Shown: positions 11,904 through 23,987 of the stretch, in pieces
Position numbering within the stretch: position 1 is the first letter of the stretch
How the letters are laid out: every line of letters starts with the position of its first letter
Assembly: GCA_010909725.1 (NCBI GenBank)
Contig: JAACMV010000028.1
Span: 248,001-312,000 of the forward strand
DNA: 64,000 nucleotides
Direction: 5' to 3'
DNA from: Picochlorum sp. 'celeri'
Taxonomy: Eukaryota > Chlorophyta > Trebouxiophyceae
Made by a program: the position numbers and the translations under genes
Notes under the pieces: generated by a model
What the model was told of the DNA's origin: nothing
The model's input: the letters and a program-made list of their open reading frames with translations, nothing else
Database searches by the model: none

Positions 11904-12181
11904 ACATATTAAACAGTGAAATTTGGAAATAAATCGACCATGCTGCCCAATCTGCTTGCAGATGAGGGCGAGAGGGTGGACAAGAACACCGAATCACACA
12001 CTTGAACTAGCTTCTCTCTGGGGAGAGAAGACGCCCATCTCACTGACATAATCCTAATCAAGATACAATTGCCAAGTTGATACTGTAGACCCAACGGAAT
12101 ATGGTAGGATCAGAACTTGATAGGCTCCAACGCCTCGGTGAGTCAAGAACTCTGTCTGAAAACACTCTGCCTGGGCTATTC
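11904..12181. other. TerC upstream region
   Basis: Between the TerC start and the end of the next predicted minus-strand gene. A plus-strand ATG at 12100 opens 12 codons before a GTGAGT donor, but no matching exon was found downstream, so I do not call it. Confidence 0.3.
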
Positions 12182-12629
12182 CTAGTATTCCACCTTCCAA
12201 GACATTGTCATACAGAGAAACAATATGCCTTTTTTACTCTGCCGATCACGTTGGAAATGCCAGTGTAATCCATGGCAGGAATGGGATGCCAGATAGCTGG
12301 CATTGCACTGATCACAGTACCTCATGAAGCACACCAAATCCAGAGAGTGACTCTTGAACTCGTTCAATCAGTTGACATCGAATGAAGAGACTATCACAGA
12401 AGTCTATGATCGAATAGAAAGAAGCATCGGAGCATTCATGAGACGGACTGGAACCCCACAGCCAAGCCTTGAAGGTGGTCCTTGGATGTCTGCACTCATC
12501 ATTTGACCTCTGCACATGTACCTCACTCAGCGACTGCAAAGCCCTGTGAAAATCTGCTGGAGAGGAGAGTGCATTTGAAGCCCACCACATGGGCCATGAC
12601 AGGGGCCCATCTGCACTGGATTTGAAGAT
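12182..12629 (-). CDS. predicted small gene, function unknown
   Basis: I do not recognise this gene. Two candidate minus-strand exons (12629-12321 and 12238-12182) join in frame across a good GTACTG...CGGCAG intron. From the ATG at 12590 they encode 108 residues, ending LCMTMSWKVEY. The open frame continues upstream to a possible acceptor (CTAG) at 12630, giving FKSSADGPLSWP before the ATG, so an earlier exon may exist. The sequence looks protein-like: SFYSIIDFCDSLFIRCQLIE is amphipathic/hydrophobic and is followed by RVQESLSGFGVLHESKKGIL. The call rests on open frame plus splice sites only; transcript data would settle it. Confidence 0.42.
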
Positions 12630-12961
12630 CTAGATAACCATCGGATGGCATGCATGCAAGTCGAATGATGACGGTAACAACAACCACATCCAAATGCTAC
12701 ATTGTCGCGCAGAACCTCGGGGAAATACATAACAAATAAAAATATAAATATCTCAGGAAAAGTCGAGGCAAAATATTGACACTATTTGCAGTCCTCGTTT
12801 GACATTCGTCATTTCACGAGTAGCGGAGGCTGGACCAAGTCCCAGCATTCCAGGTAGACTGGGTCAAAATTCACATTGATAACTAGCAGTAACAACATCC
12901 GAACCATTCTATTTGTCACGAACCACAATTCGACAAGCTTGAGGAGATATCCGTGCGAATT
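12630..12961. other. divergent promoter region, hypothetical gene / eIF4G
   Basis: About 330 bases, probably carrying the eIF4G promoter and 5' leader and, on the other strand, the leader or a missing first exon of the small hypothetical gene. No motif stands out. Confidence 0.35.
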
Positions 12962-15900
12962 ATGGAGTCAAGGTACGCGCCAGTCCCGGACGTGTCAGGC
13001 GCTGGATTTGACGGTTTTTTGATGCAATGCTTCTTGTTGAATGTTGCAGGGATGATATGTCTCATTTGAAGTCGACAGGTGTGTTGAACTGGATACCGGC
13101 CGATACGCCGTTTGACGGCATGGGGACGTGTTTGTCGTGCGAGAACGATTTAGGGATATGAGATCGGTTTTCTTTTGCAATTCAAGTTGACAAACTGTCT
13201 GAATGATCATAATCTCTGTGCCATGTTGACGCAGATTCAGGGAAAACTGGTGGGCCACTGTCATGGGCCATGAGGCTTGCGAAGGGGAATGGAAGTAAGC
13301 CGACCAGAGCTGAGAAGGTTGGAGACAGCGGTAAACAAGGTGCCTCTGATGTACATCACTCCTCTGATGTGTCGCAAGGTACGGCGTGATCTTGTATGTA
13401 GATATCTCCTTGGCCCGTGGTCCAAGACTGTTGTTCTTACAGGTTGACACATTATATATTTCAATCAAATTCTTGCAGGTTCGACTACGTCGAGTGCAAT
13501 TAAATTTGGAACAATAGATCCAAAGCAGCTGGAATCTCCAGAAGCACAAAGGAAATCACACGGTGCTGGCGAACAGAGGACAAGGGCCTCCAAGAGTTCT
13601 GAAACTAAAGTTGCCAATGGGCCTCAGGATGGAAAACATTCTGATCGTTCGAAGTCAGGTCTGATGTCATCAAATACTCAACCGCCTTCGTTGGCACAAG
13701 GGCCGTACCCTCCAGCGCAGCAATTCTCCGTGCCCTATGTGCAGCAGCCGTATCAAGTTCAAGGAGGAGCATTTCAGCCATTTCTGCAAAATCCCGGTCA
13801 GGTGTTTTATCCATCCAATTTTAGACAACCAGTGTCTGCAGGGTACTATGGAAACACCGTAGCCCCTTTGGGGACCCAGGAGGGCATGCAGAATGCCCAG
13901 CCTCAAGAAGCACCTTATCGCCCACCTGGGTCATCCAAAGTGGCACCACCTGTTCGAGAGAAAAAGGTATGATTTATTGGCAACTCTGTATTTTATCAGC
14001 GCTGACCAATTCTATACTGTTGTGCAGATTTTGAGGATCGAAGATCCCAACACCCATGAAGCTCTTGATCTCAAGGAAATAACAAGCAAGACGAGGACCA
14101 AAGAAGCTACTTTGAACGAAGCTCGGCTCGATGTCCCAGGCACCGACCAGGACAAGGAAGCGACGGTCGCGGAGGAGAAAAATAAAGGTCTTTCCTCTGG
14201 GGACGGATCAGAAAAGGTGCCAGAATCTGTCGTGGAGCAGGAAGTCAAGTCCTCTGCCAATGCAGATTCTGTTCATGAGGTACGTTGATGAGCAGTAATT
14301 AAGCCGGCGTGAAGGATTTGCCATATCTTTCACGTGACTTGTAGCTGCTAATATCAAACAGATGTAGTCTGGTGACAACTGGCCTGTTTTCCTGGTTCTC
14401 ATCCTTGAAATCTATCTGACAACTTTTATGAATTGTAGGGAAAAAAGCCTGAATCTGTAAAAGAGACAAATGGGCGAATCCAATATACAAAGGAGTTTTT
14501 AATGTCGCTGAAGTCGAAATGTAAGGCCTTGCCTCCTTATGTGGAACCAGCAACCCTTTCAGCACTGTTTGCAAAGCAGTCAAACGGTCCGTTTTATTTT
14601 TCACCTATCTCTCTGTATTTGTATAGCAAATGGAGTAATCTATCTTGCAATGGGCTTGCAGATCGTGGAGAATGGAAATCAAATAGTGGAAAGGGTCCTC
14701 CTCCTCCTCCTCGAGGAAGGGGTACTTCACGCAACAAAAGCTCTGGGGCTGATGCGGATACGTGGGAGAGAGGGAAACCATTGCCTCCTCACCCAGGGTA
14801 TGGCCGTGGTCCTCCTCCTGGAATGAGAGTGCCAGGACCTCTGCCGGCATTGCACAAATCTGATGCAGCTTACAAAGTAGGTCGAACAAAAGGAGAGGAT
14901 CCAGAAGAAGAAGCTGCACAGAAGGCTCTGAAATCTATGCTTAACAAAATCACTCCAGAAAACTTCAACAAGATCACTGATCAAATAGTTAAAAAGATAA
15001 ATGAGCGGAAAAAGGCCAAGACTCTCATGGGATTCATTGACCAGATTTTTGACAAGGCATTGAGAGAGACTACATTCGCAGAACTTTATGCAGATCTAGT
15101 ATCAAAGTATGTCCATTGCAACATCTCCTTTGTTGAACACAAGTGTCTGAAGGAAATTTCAACTTTTATTTCTGCAGATTGAATCCTGCCCTGCCTGACC
15201 TGACTGATGAGGAAGGAAAACCAGTCAACTTTAGACGAGCACTTCTGAACAAGTGTCAAGAAGAATTTGATTATGGTGTCAATGCCATGAAAGCTGTTGC
15301 CGAACGCGAGCGTCGTGAAGAAGAGGGCAAGGGGGTTTCCGAGGAAGTTGATGAAAACCAGATGACAGATGAAGACCGTTCTCGGATTGAAGGAAAGGCG
15401 GAGAAAATGCGACTGGAAAAAGCTGCCGCTGATGCAGAGGTAAAAGCGAGAAAGCGAATGTTAGGTAACATAATATTCGTGGGACAATTATATAGATTTG
15501 GGGTATTAATCGAGGCAGTGATGCATAGTTGTATTAAGCAGTTGTTGGAGGAGGTAAGGCATTGCTCGTATTATTTTCTGTCATCTCTCGAAAACTTGAG
15601 TATCAACCTCAATTGTTTGCAGACCGAACATCCTAGACCGGAGGACATCGAATGCTTATGTAAATTGTTAGCGACTGTTGGACGTCCCATGGATGCATCA
15701 AAGAGAGAAATTAAGCGCCCTGACGGCACTACAATCAAGACGTCTGATATGATGGAGGTGTATTTCCGTCGAATCGAATCCCTGATGAAGAGCAATGTTC
15801 TGGATGCTAGACATAGGTTTATGCTGAAAGATCTTAACGATCTACGAAAGCAAAATTGGATAGAGCGTCGAAAGTCGGAGGGCCCAAAGAAGATTGGCGA

Positions 15901-16805
15901 TATTCATCGCGATGCAGCTATCGAAAGGACTAAATCGCAACAATTCGATCGTCAGTCTAAGGGCCGTGAACGCGCTTCTCAGCGCCCGGGTTTCGACAAT
16001 CGCATCGATGCGCCAATAAGGATTATGAGTTCGACAAAAGTTTCTAATGATACTGACTCACTTCGACCTGGTGGCCGGCCAGGACCCTCAAAGGGGCAGA
16101 CTAAGCCCATCGTTATGACTGATGACACTGTTCAGAGGAAAGTCAAGGGGCTTCTGCAAGAGCTCTTCCATAACGAAGACGTAAAAGAGGCTGTAGTCAA
16201 TTTGGGAGAATTAAAAGAAGCTGGAGCCAAAATGGATACTGTGGTTGATATCGTGTTGACCACGTCTTTGGAGGGTAAAGGAACTTCTTGGGAGCTCTTA
16301 AAAGCCTTCTTAAAGCAGTCGAGGTATGACCCCTGCCAATTCAACTAAAGAGATTCTCTTGTGCCATAACAATTTTTTTTTTGAACTTTGCAGTGATGAC
16401 AATATTATCTCACGTGACCAATTGCAAAGAGGGTCAAGATCGCTGCTGAACAAATTGGAAGACATTCGTGTCGATGTCCCCAGAGCATCGCAGCAGATGG
16501 GGGATACTTTTAGCTTCCTCGTTCATGAAGGTTGCTTGGACATGAATCGGCTAATGGTTGATATCAAAGAAGCAGATATTGAGGAACCCGTCGAAGGGGA
16601 AGACACTTTATTGATTGAGAGTGGAACTGCGAAGGATCTTGTGGGGTACATCTGTAAGGGCCTGAAAGACTTGCAAGAAGAAGGCGAACTTTTACTGCAG
16701 CTGAAATCGATTAATCTGGGATCGTATTTCCCTGGATACGAGCGAGATGACCCGAGCCAGATTTCTTCTTTTAAGAAGAAGTTCGATATCGAGGACCTGT
16801 TTTAA
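12962..16805 (+). CDS. EIF4G: translation initiation factor eIF4G
   Basis: The eIF4F scaffold, which bridges cap-binding eIF4E, helicase eIF4A and eIF3. Ten exons: 12962-12972, 13050-13078, 13235-13378, 13479-13966, 14028-14279, 14439-14586, 14662-15106, 15178-15553, 15623-16323, 16394-16805, giving 1001 residues. The first coding exon is 11 nt (ATG GAG TCA AG). The N-terminal half is disordered, with SAIKFGTIDP and Gln/Pro-rich sequence as in plant eIF4G, then KILRIEDPNTHE. The eIF4E-binding site YTKEFLM fits YxxxxL-hydrophobic. MIF4G spans about residues 430-690 (KALKSMLNKITPENFNKITD, RALLNKCQEEF, RMLGNIIFVGQLYRFGVL). A C-terminal MA3 domain follows (RKVKGLLQELFHNEDVKEAV). Introns 14587-14661 and 15554-15622 are multiples of three without in-frame stops, so retention would only insert residues. 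Confidence 0.94.
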
Positions 16806-17847
16806 TCATACACACATGTGTTCACGTATGTGGTGGAATACATCCAATTATATGTTGAGATCTTGCATGATAACCTTCCTGTGTAACAAGTGTAGCAATT
16901 CATTTATGCCCAAGGATGGGGGCTTGTTTATATTGTGGAAGTGTTTGCGTGTAAGCAACAGAAGCCCATAGCATCACAAGTCAAGCTGGACTGTTGCGTC
17001 CTGCATTGCGCTGACGATGAAATAGAGCTAGATTGCATCTATTCTACGAAGGCCAAGATAATGCTTATCCCTGGTATGTTCTGTATCAAAAGATCGCGAA
17101 ATACTGGTGTAGTTTACTTGATTGACGGAATAGCGATTTTCCCTCTTTTCGCAAACCTTGAGAACATCCGTTTGCGTTCGCGATCTTTCCGTTTCTCCAC
17201 CAACGTCAGCTGAAGGAATTTCGTGAACAGTAGCAGCGAATTGGAAATTGGATTGGCAATGGAAATCGACGAATCCCTTGGGTCAAGAGCGCTGTTCGAT
17301 GGAACTTTATTGTTGTCAGTCGGATGCAGAAGAATTCCATTGTCATATATCCTCGCGTTGGTTGGGAATAGACATCGTCTTATAAGATTGTTGGAATGGG
17401 CATTGATCGGGCTGCAGATGTAGTGCGAAAGTATTTATTGTGTTCACACATATATCTGCGTTCTACAGCTGGTTGGAATATTTTGAACTCTAGGGTGTCA
17501 TTGTCTTTGACTGAACATTGGAAGAAGTTTGGAATCAACGTGCCGCTGCTGTGATCCATAGATCCAGTAGAATATCGTGACAAAAACTGAATACTAATCT
17601 GTTCTGGGTCCACGCATTCGCACTGATCCACGGATCCGGACATCTGGTCGGCCGGTGCACTGTATAGATGCTGTGGTACGTACCAGCTAGTCCGATCAGA
17701 TATCTGCATCGATGCATGTACACGTGCGCGAGCGTGGGGGTCCCTGGAAACTGATACATGCATCGTCTCGACGTTGAAGGGAAAGTCACAAATTGATCTC
17801 TTGATATTAATATTCTACTATTGGTTGAAATTGAAATATTCTTAGCC
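16806..17847. other. gene-poor interval
   Basis: About 1 kb between eIF4G and the next gene. Open frames occur on both strands (plus 16935-17213 and 17223-17423, minus 17380-17763) but none has a family signature, credible start or partner exons. It is probably the eIF4G 3' end plus a promoter region. A minus-strand reading of about 17100-17350 contains a basic stretch (VEKRKDRERKRMFSR), too weak to call. Confidence 0.35.
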
Positions 17848-18669
17848 ATGTATCAATGGATTCCCGATCGTAAATGTATGCTTAGCAACTTGCGGATACA
17901 GTGGCGCTCTGGTGCAGGTGTTGTTTTACAGACTTTTATGAGTCAGGAAACAGTGCGGTTTTGTCACAAGGAAAAATTGCTGCGAAAATATAGTTTTATC
18001 GTCGAACAGAGCCATAAATCTCCTTCTCGTCGATCTAAGAGAGTGAAATGCTCTTCTCAGAGACCTCTGAGAGAAGCAAAACCAACGGGACCCAAGGTGA
18101 GTTACTCAGGATCTCTGCAGGCGATTGAAAATTGGTAATGGTGCATCGAATAACCTTTTTGGTACTGAATATGGGAGAATGGTAATTGGACGTGTGGGAT
18201 CCTCTCATTTGTGCAGGGAATCATTCTTTTTGGGTTTCCTCCAAAAGAAGTAGAATCTGTGAGAACGTGGCTCTCAGGGGTAAATGTAAGGGTTGTCTCA
18301 GGAGATGGTATATTGAGAAGGTCTTCTCCTGTCTCTGAGGCGTTGCACTTGCTGACGAGTTCCGTTATACCAGTGGAAGAAGAGGGTGAAATGCTCACTT
18401 TCTTCACCAGAGTGGTACTTTTTAGTGGCCTTTCAGGAGAAGAAATGCAAGGACTTGTTGAGGTTTGGGAGGATGCTCTAAGTACGTGAAATGGCATTTG
18501 ATTGAATATATTCGCGTACCCTTCATATATATTTTCGTGGACAGGTGATGGGCAGATTTCGTATGGATACATAACCACCCATATGATGGAGGATAGTATT
18601 GAGAAAGTGTTGATCAAAATCATATCCGCTTCTGATGAAAATGACATGAAAAATCTGTCTACCAGGTAG
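17848..18669 (+). CDS. DUF3783-like protein, probably organellar
   Basis: Three exons (17848-18096, 18217-18481, 18545-18669) give 212 residues. Exon 1 is basic and Ser/Arg-rich (SFIVEQSHKSPSRRSKRVKC), consistent with a targeting region, though the start MYQWIPDRK is only the first in-frame ATG. Exon 2 holds GIILFGFPPKEVESVRTWLS and, 55 residues on, VVLFSGLSGEEMQGLVEVWE, the pattern I associate with DUF3783-type proteins (a strand ending in 'FSG' followed by an E-rich helix). Exon 3 gives YGYITTHMMEDSIEKVLIKI, the usual third element, then an acidic end. No biochemical role is known to me for the family. The family assignment is from memory and tentative; the gene model is better supported. 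Confidence 0.6.
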
Positions 18670-19079
18670 TTTATCGTGTACGAGTCATGATAGTATCCTT
18701 GCGAACGGAGATGGCTGCAGTTGTTCAAATTTGAATTTTCCCTCTCTTCTCCTAAGAAATGGTGTCAAGTATATACCTCCTGCTATTCTGACTTTATCTG
18801 CTGCAGAATTTAGGCCACTTTGGCGTCCGATCAACTCAGGAAGAAGTTAATTTCCGTGTTTGAGTCTATTTACAGCTGAACACATGCAACTTTTTTTTTT
18901 CGGGCTAGCACCTATAGAGGTAGCCCTGTAGCATGCATCTAGATGCATGAAGCTGTATCCATGTGATCTAAATTCACAATAATTAAAAAACAGTACCAGC
19001 CTTTGTAACTCAAATCCATCTAGGTACCTAGATAATTCCAAGACTGTCCGTCCATATTCCTAACAAGAAAGCAAAGAAA
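18670..19079. other. interval between convergent genes
   Basis: About 410 bases between the stop codons of the DUF3783-like gene and KIN-beta-gamma, with A/T-rich 3'-UTR-like sequence and a T10 run near 18891. No coding signal was found, apart from a weak alternative splice (AG/GTAGTT at 18667) that could extend the DUF3783-like protein. Confidence 0.4.
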
Positions 19080-21002
19080 TTATGTAAGCAAGAAGGATGC
19101 AATATCGCTCAGAGATATTATTCCCTCCAATTTCTTTGTCTCTGGATTAACAACTAGTAACCTACGGACTCCAGGGATAGACAGCCTCTCCACAACTGTC
19201 TTTAATGGGTCGGAATTGGTGCAAGCATGTATTCGCTGCTTCCCTGGCACTGAGGAATTGTCTTGGATGGAAGTCTGACTAGCCGAGGGACTCGCACCCT
19301 CCCATGCTTGCGGAGTATTGTTAGACAATAAGGATGGCGGGGATGGCTGAGACGCAAGAGCCAAGACTTGACCAACTGTCACATCTTCAAATTGCAAACG
19401 GCTGTATGCATTTGACTTGGCAAGCATCGTTATATCAGATTTGGCATATATATCCACCAGCACACCAGCGTCATTTACAACTGGCAAGCAGCTAAAACCT
19501 CCTTCCAAAAGCATACTAAATGCTTGATACAAAGGAGTTGAGTGTTTCACTGTCACCAAATTTGCGACTTTCCGTTGCATAGAGACCTCTGTGCCAGACT
19601 GATTAGAAGCCTCTTGAACGACCACTGTGCTATCTTGCGACCACGTTCCAATGGGAAGAGAATCAAGAGGTCTAGCTAACAAAGGCAAAGATGCAAGGGA
19701 AGATCTAAAGTGCCTCAATAGACAGCCCAAAACTCCTCCCAGGGTGGCATTGTGTAATACCTCCTGGGTCTCCTCTGATGAAACAGGCTCGAAAACGGTG
19801 TTGACAATTGGAGCGAGGCTGCAATGGTTTTTGAGAAGCACATTCACCACATCTTGCAACGTATCATTCGGGGCTATGCTTATCAGTTGATTGGATGACC
19901 GACCCTGAATTGCAAGTTCTTCTCTTAAACCTCTGATGGTATGTTGATCCATCTCAGCCTCACTCATCGGATTGCTGGATGTTGAGACGAGATTTCGCAT
20001 TTGCTGCAATGTTGTTATGAAATCTGTTGCAGAAATCATTCCACATATGGATCCTTTTCTAGTATCAAACAAGGGAGCAGAAGCCGTCCCCTGCTCATGC
20101 AGGGCATGAAATGCTTGTCTAAGAGGTAGATCAATGTCCAAAAGGACAACCTTCCCACTTTCTGGTATAAGCTCGGATGCTGTATGATGCGCCAAAAACT
20201 CCTTGATCTTTCCCTTGGAGAAGAAGGGCTCCTTTTCCTGCATTCAACATCGAACACATGAGGAGATGAACAATGTCAAACTTCCTTATCACGGGCATAC
20301 CTGCTCTAGCGCGACAGATGCGGCAGCTCCTTGAGTTTTGGTAAACGCATCAGTTGTTTCATACGCACTGTCCTTTAGAAACCCTGTATTATCAAATGCC
20401 TGGCTGGATGGCTCCTGCAGACTGCCAGTTTGGGAGCTTGTAGCTTGTTCTGTGTTTTGACTGCGGAAGAAATACATTGATTAATGGCAAACCCTCATCA
20501 TTTATATCAACAGATAAGGCCACATACATCTCAGGTTTCCTAACGAAAAGCCAATTGTTGACATTGCCAAGGGGATCAGGCATAAATGGCTGTGCCTCAT
20601 CATGCCTCCATTCTCCATCTACAATAAATTTGTACTGGTGGTACCTGCACGGCCAAAACATGTCAGGCGCTTGATCATTCAACGTACGTCTCATCGACTG
20701 GAGCATTACATATATATCGTACCCCGGAGGCAGATGAACTATGACAGAAAAGACACCAGGCTGACCGTCCTCAGGAACCATTGGCACCGTCTCCACCCAT
20801 CTCGTGAAGGACCCGCACAAATGAACCTATTTCATCAAACAACATTCAATTAGTTACCTTCACGACACGCCAGCCATCGGCCAACACAGAACGACCAACC
20901 ACACAGGTGTGCAGCACGTTCCCGTCCAAGTTTCTGACAACGTAGACGTACCTGATTACCTCCAAGTCGCCAGACAAACTTTGTTGGTGCAAAATAACTC
21001 AT
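19080..21002 (-). CDS. KINBG: SnRK1 beta-gamma subunit (CBM48 + CBS repeats)
   Basis: Regulatory gamma-type subunit of the SnRK1/AMPK energy-sensing kinase. Five minus-strand exons (21002-20952, 20826-20723, 20644-20528, 20460-20301, 20237-19080) give 529 residues. Exon 1 is MSYFAPTKFVWRLGGNQ; exon 2 supplies VHLCGSFTRWVETVPMV; exon 3 supplies YHQYKFIVDGEWRHDEAQPF and NVNNWLFV. Together they form a complete CBM48 (AMPK glycogen-binding) domain at about residues 8-85. A ~70-residue linker leads to four CBS motifs in the C-terminal 385 residues (ASAPLFDTRKGSICGMISATD, HCSLAPIV..., SCLPVVNDAGVLVDIYAKSD, RRLLVVNPETKKLEGIISLSD). Fusion of CBM48 to CBS repeats is the green-lineage KIN-beta-gamma layout, which is why the window is assigned to Viridiplantae. 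It is divergent from the CDPK-like kinase across 188 bases. Confidence 0.96.
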
Positions 21003-21190
21003 TCCTTTCGTATAATCGTGCTACAACTGAATGCTGTCTGACCTATTCCGGTTCATGCTTCAGGACTACACGCTCTATTTTCCGAAGGGTTGGTCGAGTC
21101 AATCGTCTTTCGTATTTATTTTAGTTATAAAATCATCCAGCCCCGCAGCAGATGATACAGTGGAGAAGTGACTGTCGGTCTCGAGGCCTC

Positions 21191-23987
21191 ATGAGCACCC
21201 TCCCTGGCTTGCAAGCCTCTTCAGGCAAGTTCTACACCTCGATCGAGGGGTGAGTGCACTGTGCTCATCAAACCCAATCCAGATAGCATGAAAGGATTCC
21301 TCTGTCAGGTTTGGTGTGTGGGGAAAGTTTGATGCTGATGGCACTGAATCAGCTACAGATGCGCTGGAAACCCTGTGTCTGGGAGGGTTTACACAGCAGA
21401 CTGACATTTCTGTAATGCCATACCCCATTGACCCATTGCACTGGTCCATAGAGAGAAACAAACATTCAAGATACTGGATAATTTTGAAAAGGAAGTCGCG
21501 AGTGTTGCTTGTCTCTTGTTGCAGAGAAATAGTACTACTGGGTGCAAAGATGAGAATCGACGTCTGGGATATCGAGAAGAGTGGCAGGAAAGAAAACATC
21601 ATCTTTGATAGGGGATATCCAAAAGATTTTGAGAGCGTTTTTACCGCGGGCAAGGCGATTGGATCCGGTGGCTTTGGACGGGTTCGAGTTGTTACGGAAA
21701 AGAGCAGTGGCCATGATTATGCATGCAAGAGCATTAGAAAACGACTTGATGTGCCAAATGTGTCGATACAGAGACAAGAGCAACATCTGCTTGGCATTGA
21801 CAGGGAAATCAAGGTTTTAAGGCTACTGAGGGGTACCCTGAGTGTGGTCTACCTGAAAGGTGTTTGGGAGGACGAAGAAGATGTGCACATTGTCATGGAA
21901 TACTGCAAAGGCGGCGAATTGTACAATAGCATAGGTCGACAGCCCTATACGGAAGAAAGGGTCTCTGTCTACATGAGATCAGTCCTGCAAATGCTGTCAC
22001 AATGCCATGCACACAAAATTCTGCATAGAGACATCAAACCTGGTAATTTCCTGCTTCTATCGACGGAGGCAAACTCTCCTCTGAAAGCTATTGATTTTGG
22101 ATTGGCTGCATTCTTTGATCCAAGAGAATTACCTAGAACAGACTTGGGGTTGGATGGGACTCCATGGTGCGTGATGAAGATATGTTGTCTGCATTATCTT
22201 GCACTGCCCTGTGTATTTTGTGGACAAAGAGTATAAAGATTGTATTCTGATCATTTGAATGGTTTTTGCAGGTTTATGGCACCCGAGGTACTGAATTCGG
22301 AGACATATCCTTCTTCTGATGTGTGGAGTGCAGGCGTAATGTGCTATCAATTACTGTGTGGCTATTTGCCATTTGACGATGTTCAAAACAAGAAATCCCC
22401 CTCATTGTCTGTTGTTTGGAAGTCTATTCTAACAGAAGATCTATCTTTTAAGGGCTCGGCTTGGAAAAATGTGAGCAACGAGGCAAAAGATTTTGTTGCA
22501 ATGCTGCTAAACCGAGATCAGGCCGCACGGCCATCAGCAAAACAAGCTTTAGGTCATTCATGGCTACAGAATAGCTTCCATCAAGGAAAAGCAAGAACTT
22601 TGGATGACACGGTGGTTCAGCGTATTCAGGTATGTATTCTGCTGAGATATTTGCCATGTCTGTATGCTGACTGCAGCAACTCATTTTGCAGAGGTTTGGA
22701 CAAATTAATCTCCTTCAAAGAACCATTTTGGAATTGATCGCATCAGAACTGCTTACATTGAGACCTCAGAGCCTTCCAGATCCAACTATGAGGGGAAAGA
22801 GAAGGTCTAGCCCATCTGGGTCCATTCTGTCATCAGGCTCATCATCACGTGCTGAAGATTCCCAGCACGGGGGGGATGGCATGTTATTCCCTTTGAGCCC
22901 ATCCAAAGGGAAGAATTTCCTGGGGCAACAGTCTATGTCTCCACAAAGTCTATCTCCATTGGAATTATCTCACGTTCCCAAGATTGTGAATAAGAAGGGC
23001 AAAAAGGCTGCAACTATACATGGAGGTAGGGAGTACTGGAGGATCCTGCGACAGGCGTCTGATTTAGCTCTACAAGGATCGGGTCATGGCAGATCCGACT
23101 ATCTTTTCTTTCTTCTTCTTCTTCACACCTTTTCTCGAACACCACAAGAAAAGATGGAGCAGAGGAAGGCAGCAAGACTCAGTTTGGACACGTCAGTGCA
23201 CGGAGCAAGAAACGCATACTTGTCTCAACAGGGGCACCCATCATTCTCTGGAAATCAAAGTTTGCCGAGCCTTAAAAATCAGCCATTAGATTTAGCCGAA
23301 ACTAAAAATCCATCATTCCCAGAAATGCACGAAGGTAGAGAAGCAAAAGACATTTTAGAAGAAGGAGGACGTGGAAGAAGCTTTGCCTTGCAGGCATTAG
23401 AGGCAACCGGTCAGGAAACAGAGCACGGGATCAATTATCCAGAGACGGAGACAAAGATAGTGGATACGATGTCAAAAGAAACATCAATCACGGATCCCAA
23501 AACACTAGAAAAGTTGATGGGAGAACTCAAGTTCCGTAAAGGGAAAGCAATAACAAAGGAATCCTTGATTTCAGGGTTGAGCAGGCTTGGATACGAGGTC
23601 CAGCCAGAAGAGGTATCTTCTCTCATGGAAATGCTCGACTTGAATAAAAATGACACAATAGAAGCTTCGGAATTTGTCGCATCACAGATTGATTGGAGAG
23701 ATTTACAAAGGAACAACAAAGATCTCTGGATTGAGTGTGCCAGGCGTGCATTCGAGGACCTTGATTCCCGCTCAGCCGGCCATATTACAGTTGAAAATAT
23801 AGTGTCTTCACTGCGCAATAAACTTCCAGAAGAAGAAATCAACTATGCCGTGGAGAATGCTCTTGTTGAGTCTGGCGTAATGGATCCTGAGCAGGTGGAT
23901 TTTGAAGGATTCCTGAAAATGGTTCAGATGGGGTCACGTGCTTCCTTGGACAGTCTGGATCAGTATGATCCGAGAATTAGAGACTGA
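21191..23987 (+). CDS. CDPK-like protein kinase with EF-hands
   Basis: Calcium-regulated Ser/Thr kinase. Four exons (21191-21249, 21309-22166, 22272-22629, 22692-23987) give 856 residues. The kinase domain spans about residues 150-425: GSGGFGRVRVV, lysine in YACKSI, IVMEYCKGGELYNSI, catalytic HRDIKPGNFLLL, DFGLAAFF and FMAPEVLNSETYPSSDVWSAGV. All catalytic residues are present. A long Ser-rich linker follows, then EF-hands: a canonical loop DLNKNDTIEASE near residues 741-752 and a degenerate one (LDSRSAGHITVE) near 782-793. The order matches CDPKs, but the linker (~250 residues) is much longer than the usual autoinhibitory junction. The N-terminal ~150 residues (FGVWGKFDADGTESATDALE...) match nothing I know. 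No clear N-myristoylation site (the start is MSTLPG). Confidence 0.88.

Noticed and set aside
17380..17763. 127-codon minus-strand open frame
   Set aside because: No recognisable domain, no splice partner and a Cys/His/Arg-rich composition typical of noncoding frames.
20827..20857. 31-nt mini-intron in KIN-beta-gamma
   Set aside because: A GTAACT...ATAG pair would fit the frame, but the longer intron from 20951 to 20827 joins the true first exon MSYFAPTKFVWRLGGNQ and explains the CBM48 start.
23086..23150. Intron in the kinase linker around the TTTCTTCTTCTTC tract
   Set aside because: The tract looks like a polypyrimidine run before an acceptor, but no AG with a matching upstream GT donor keeps the frame better than leaving it coding.
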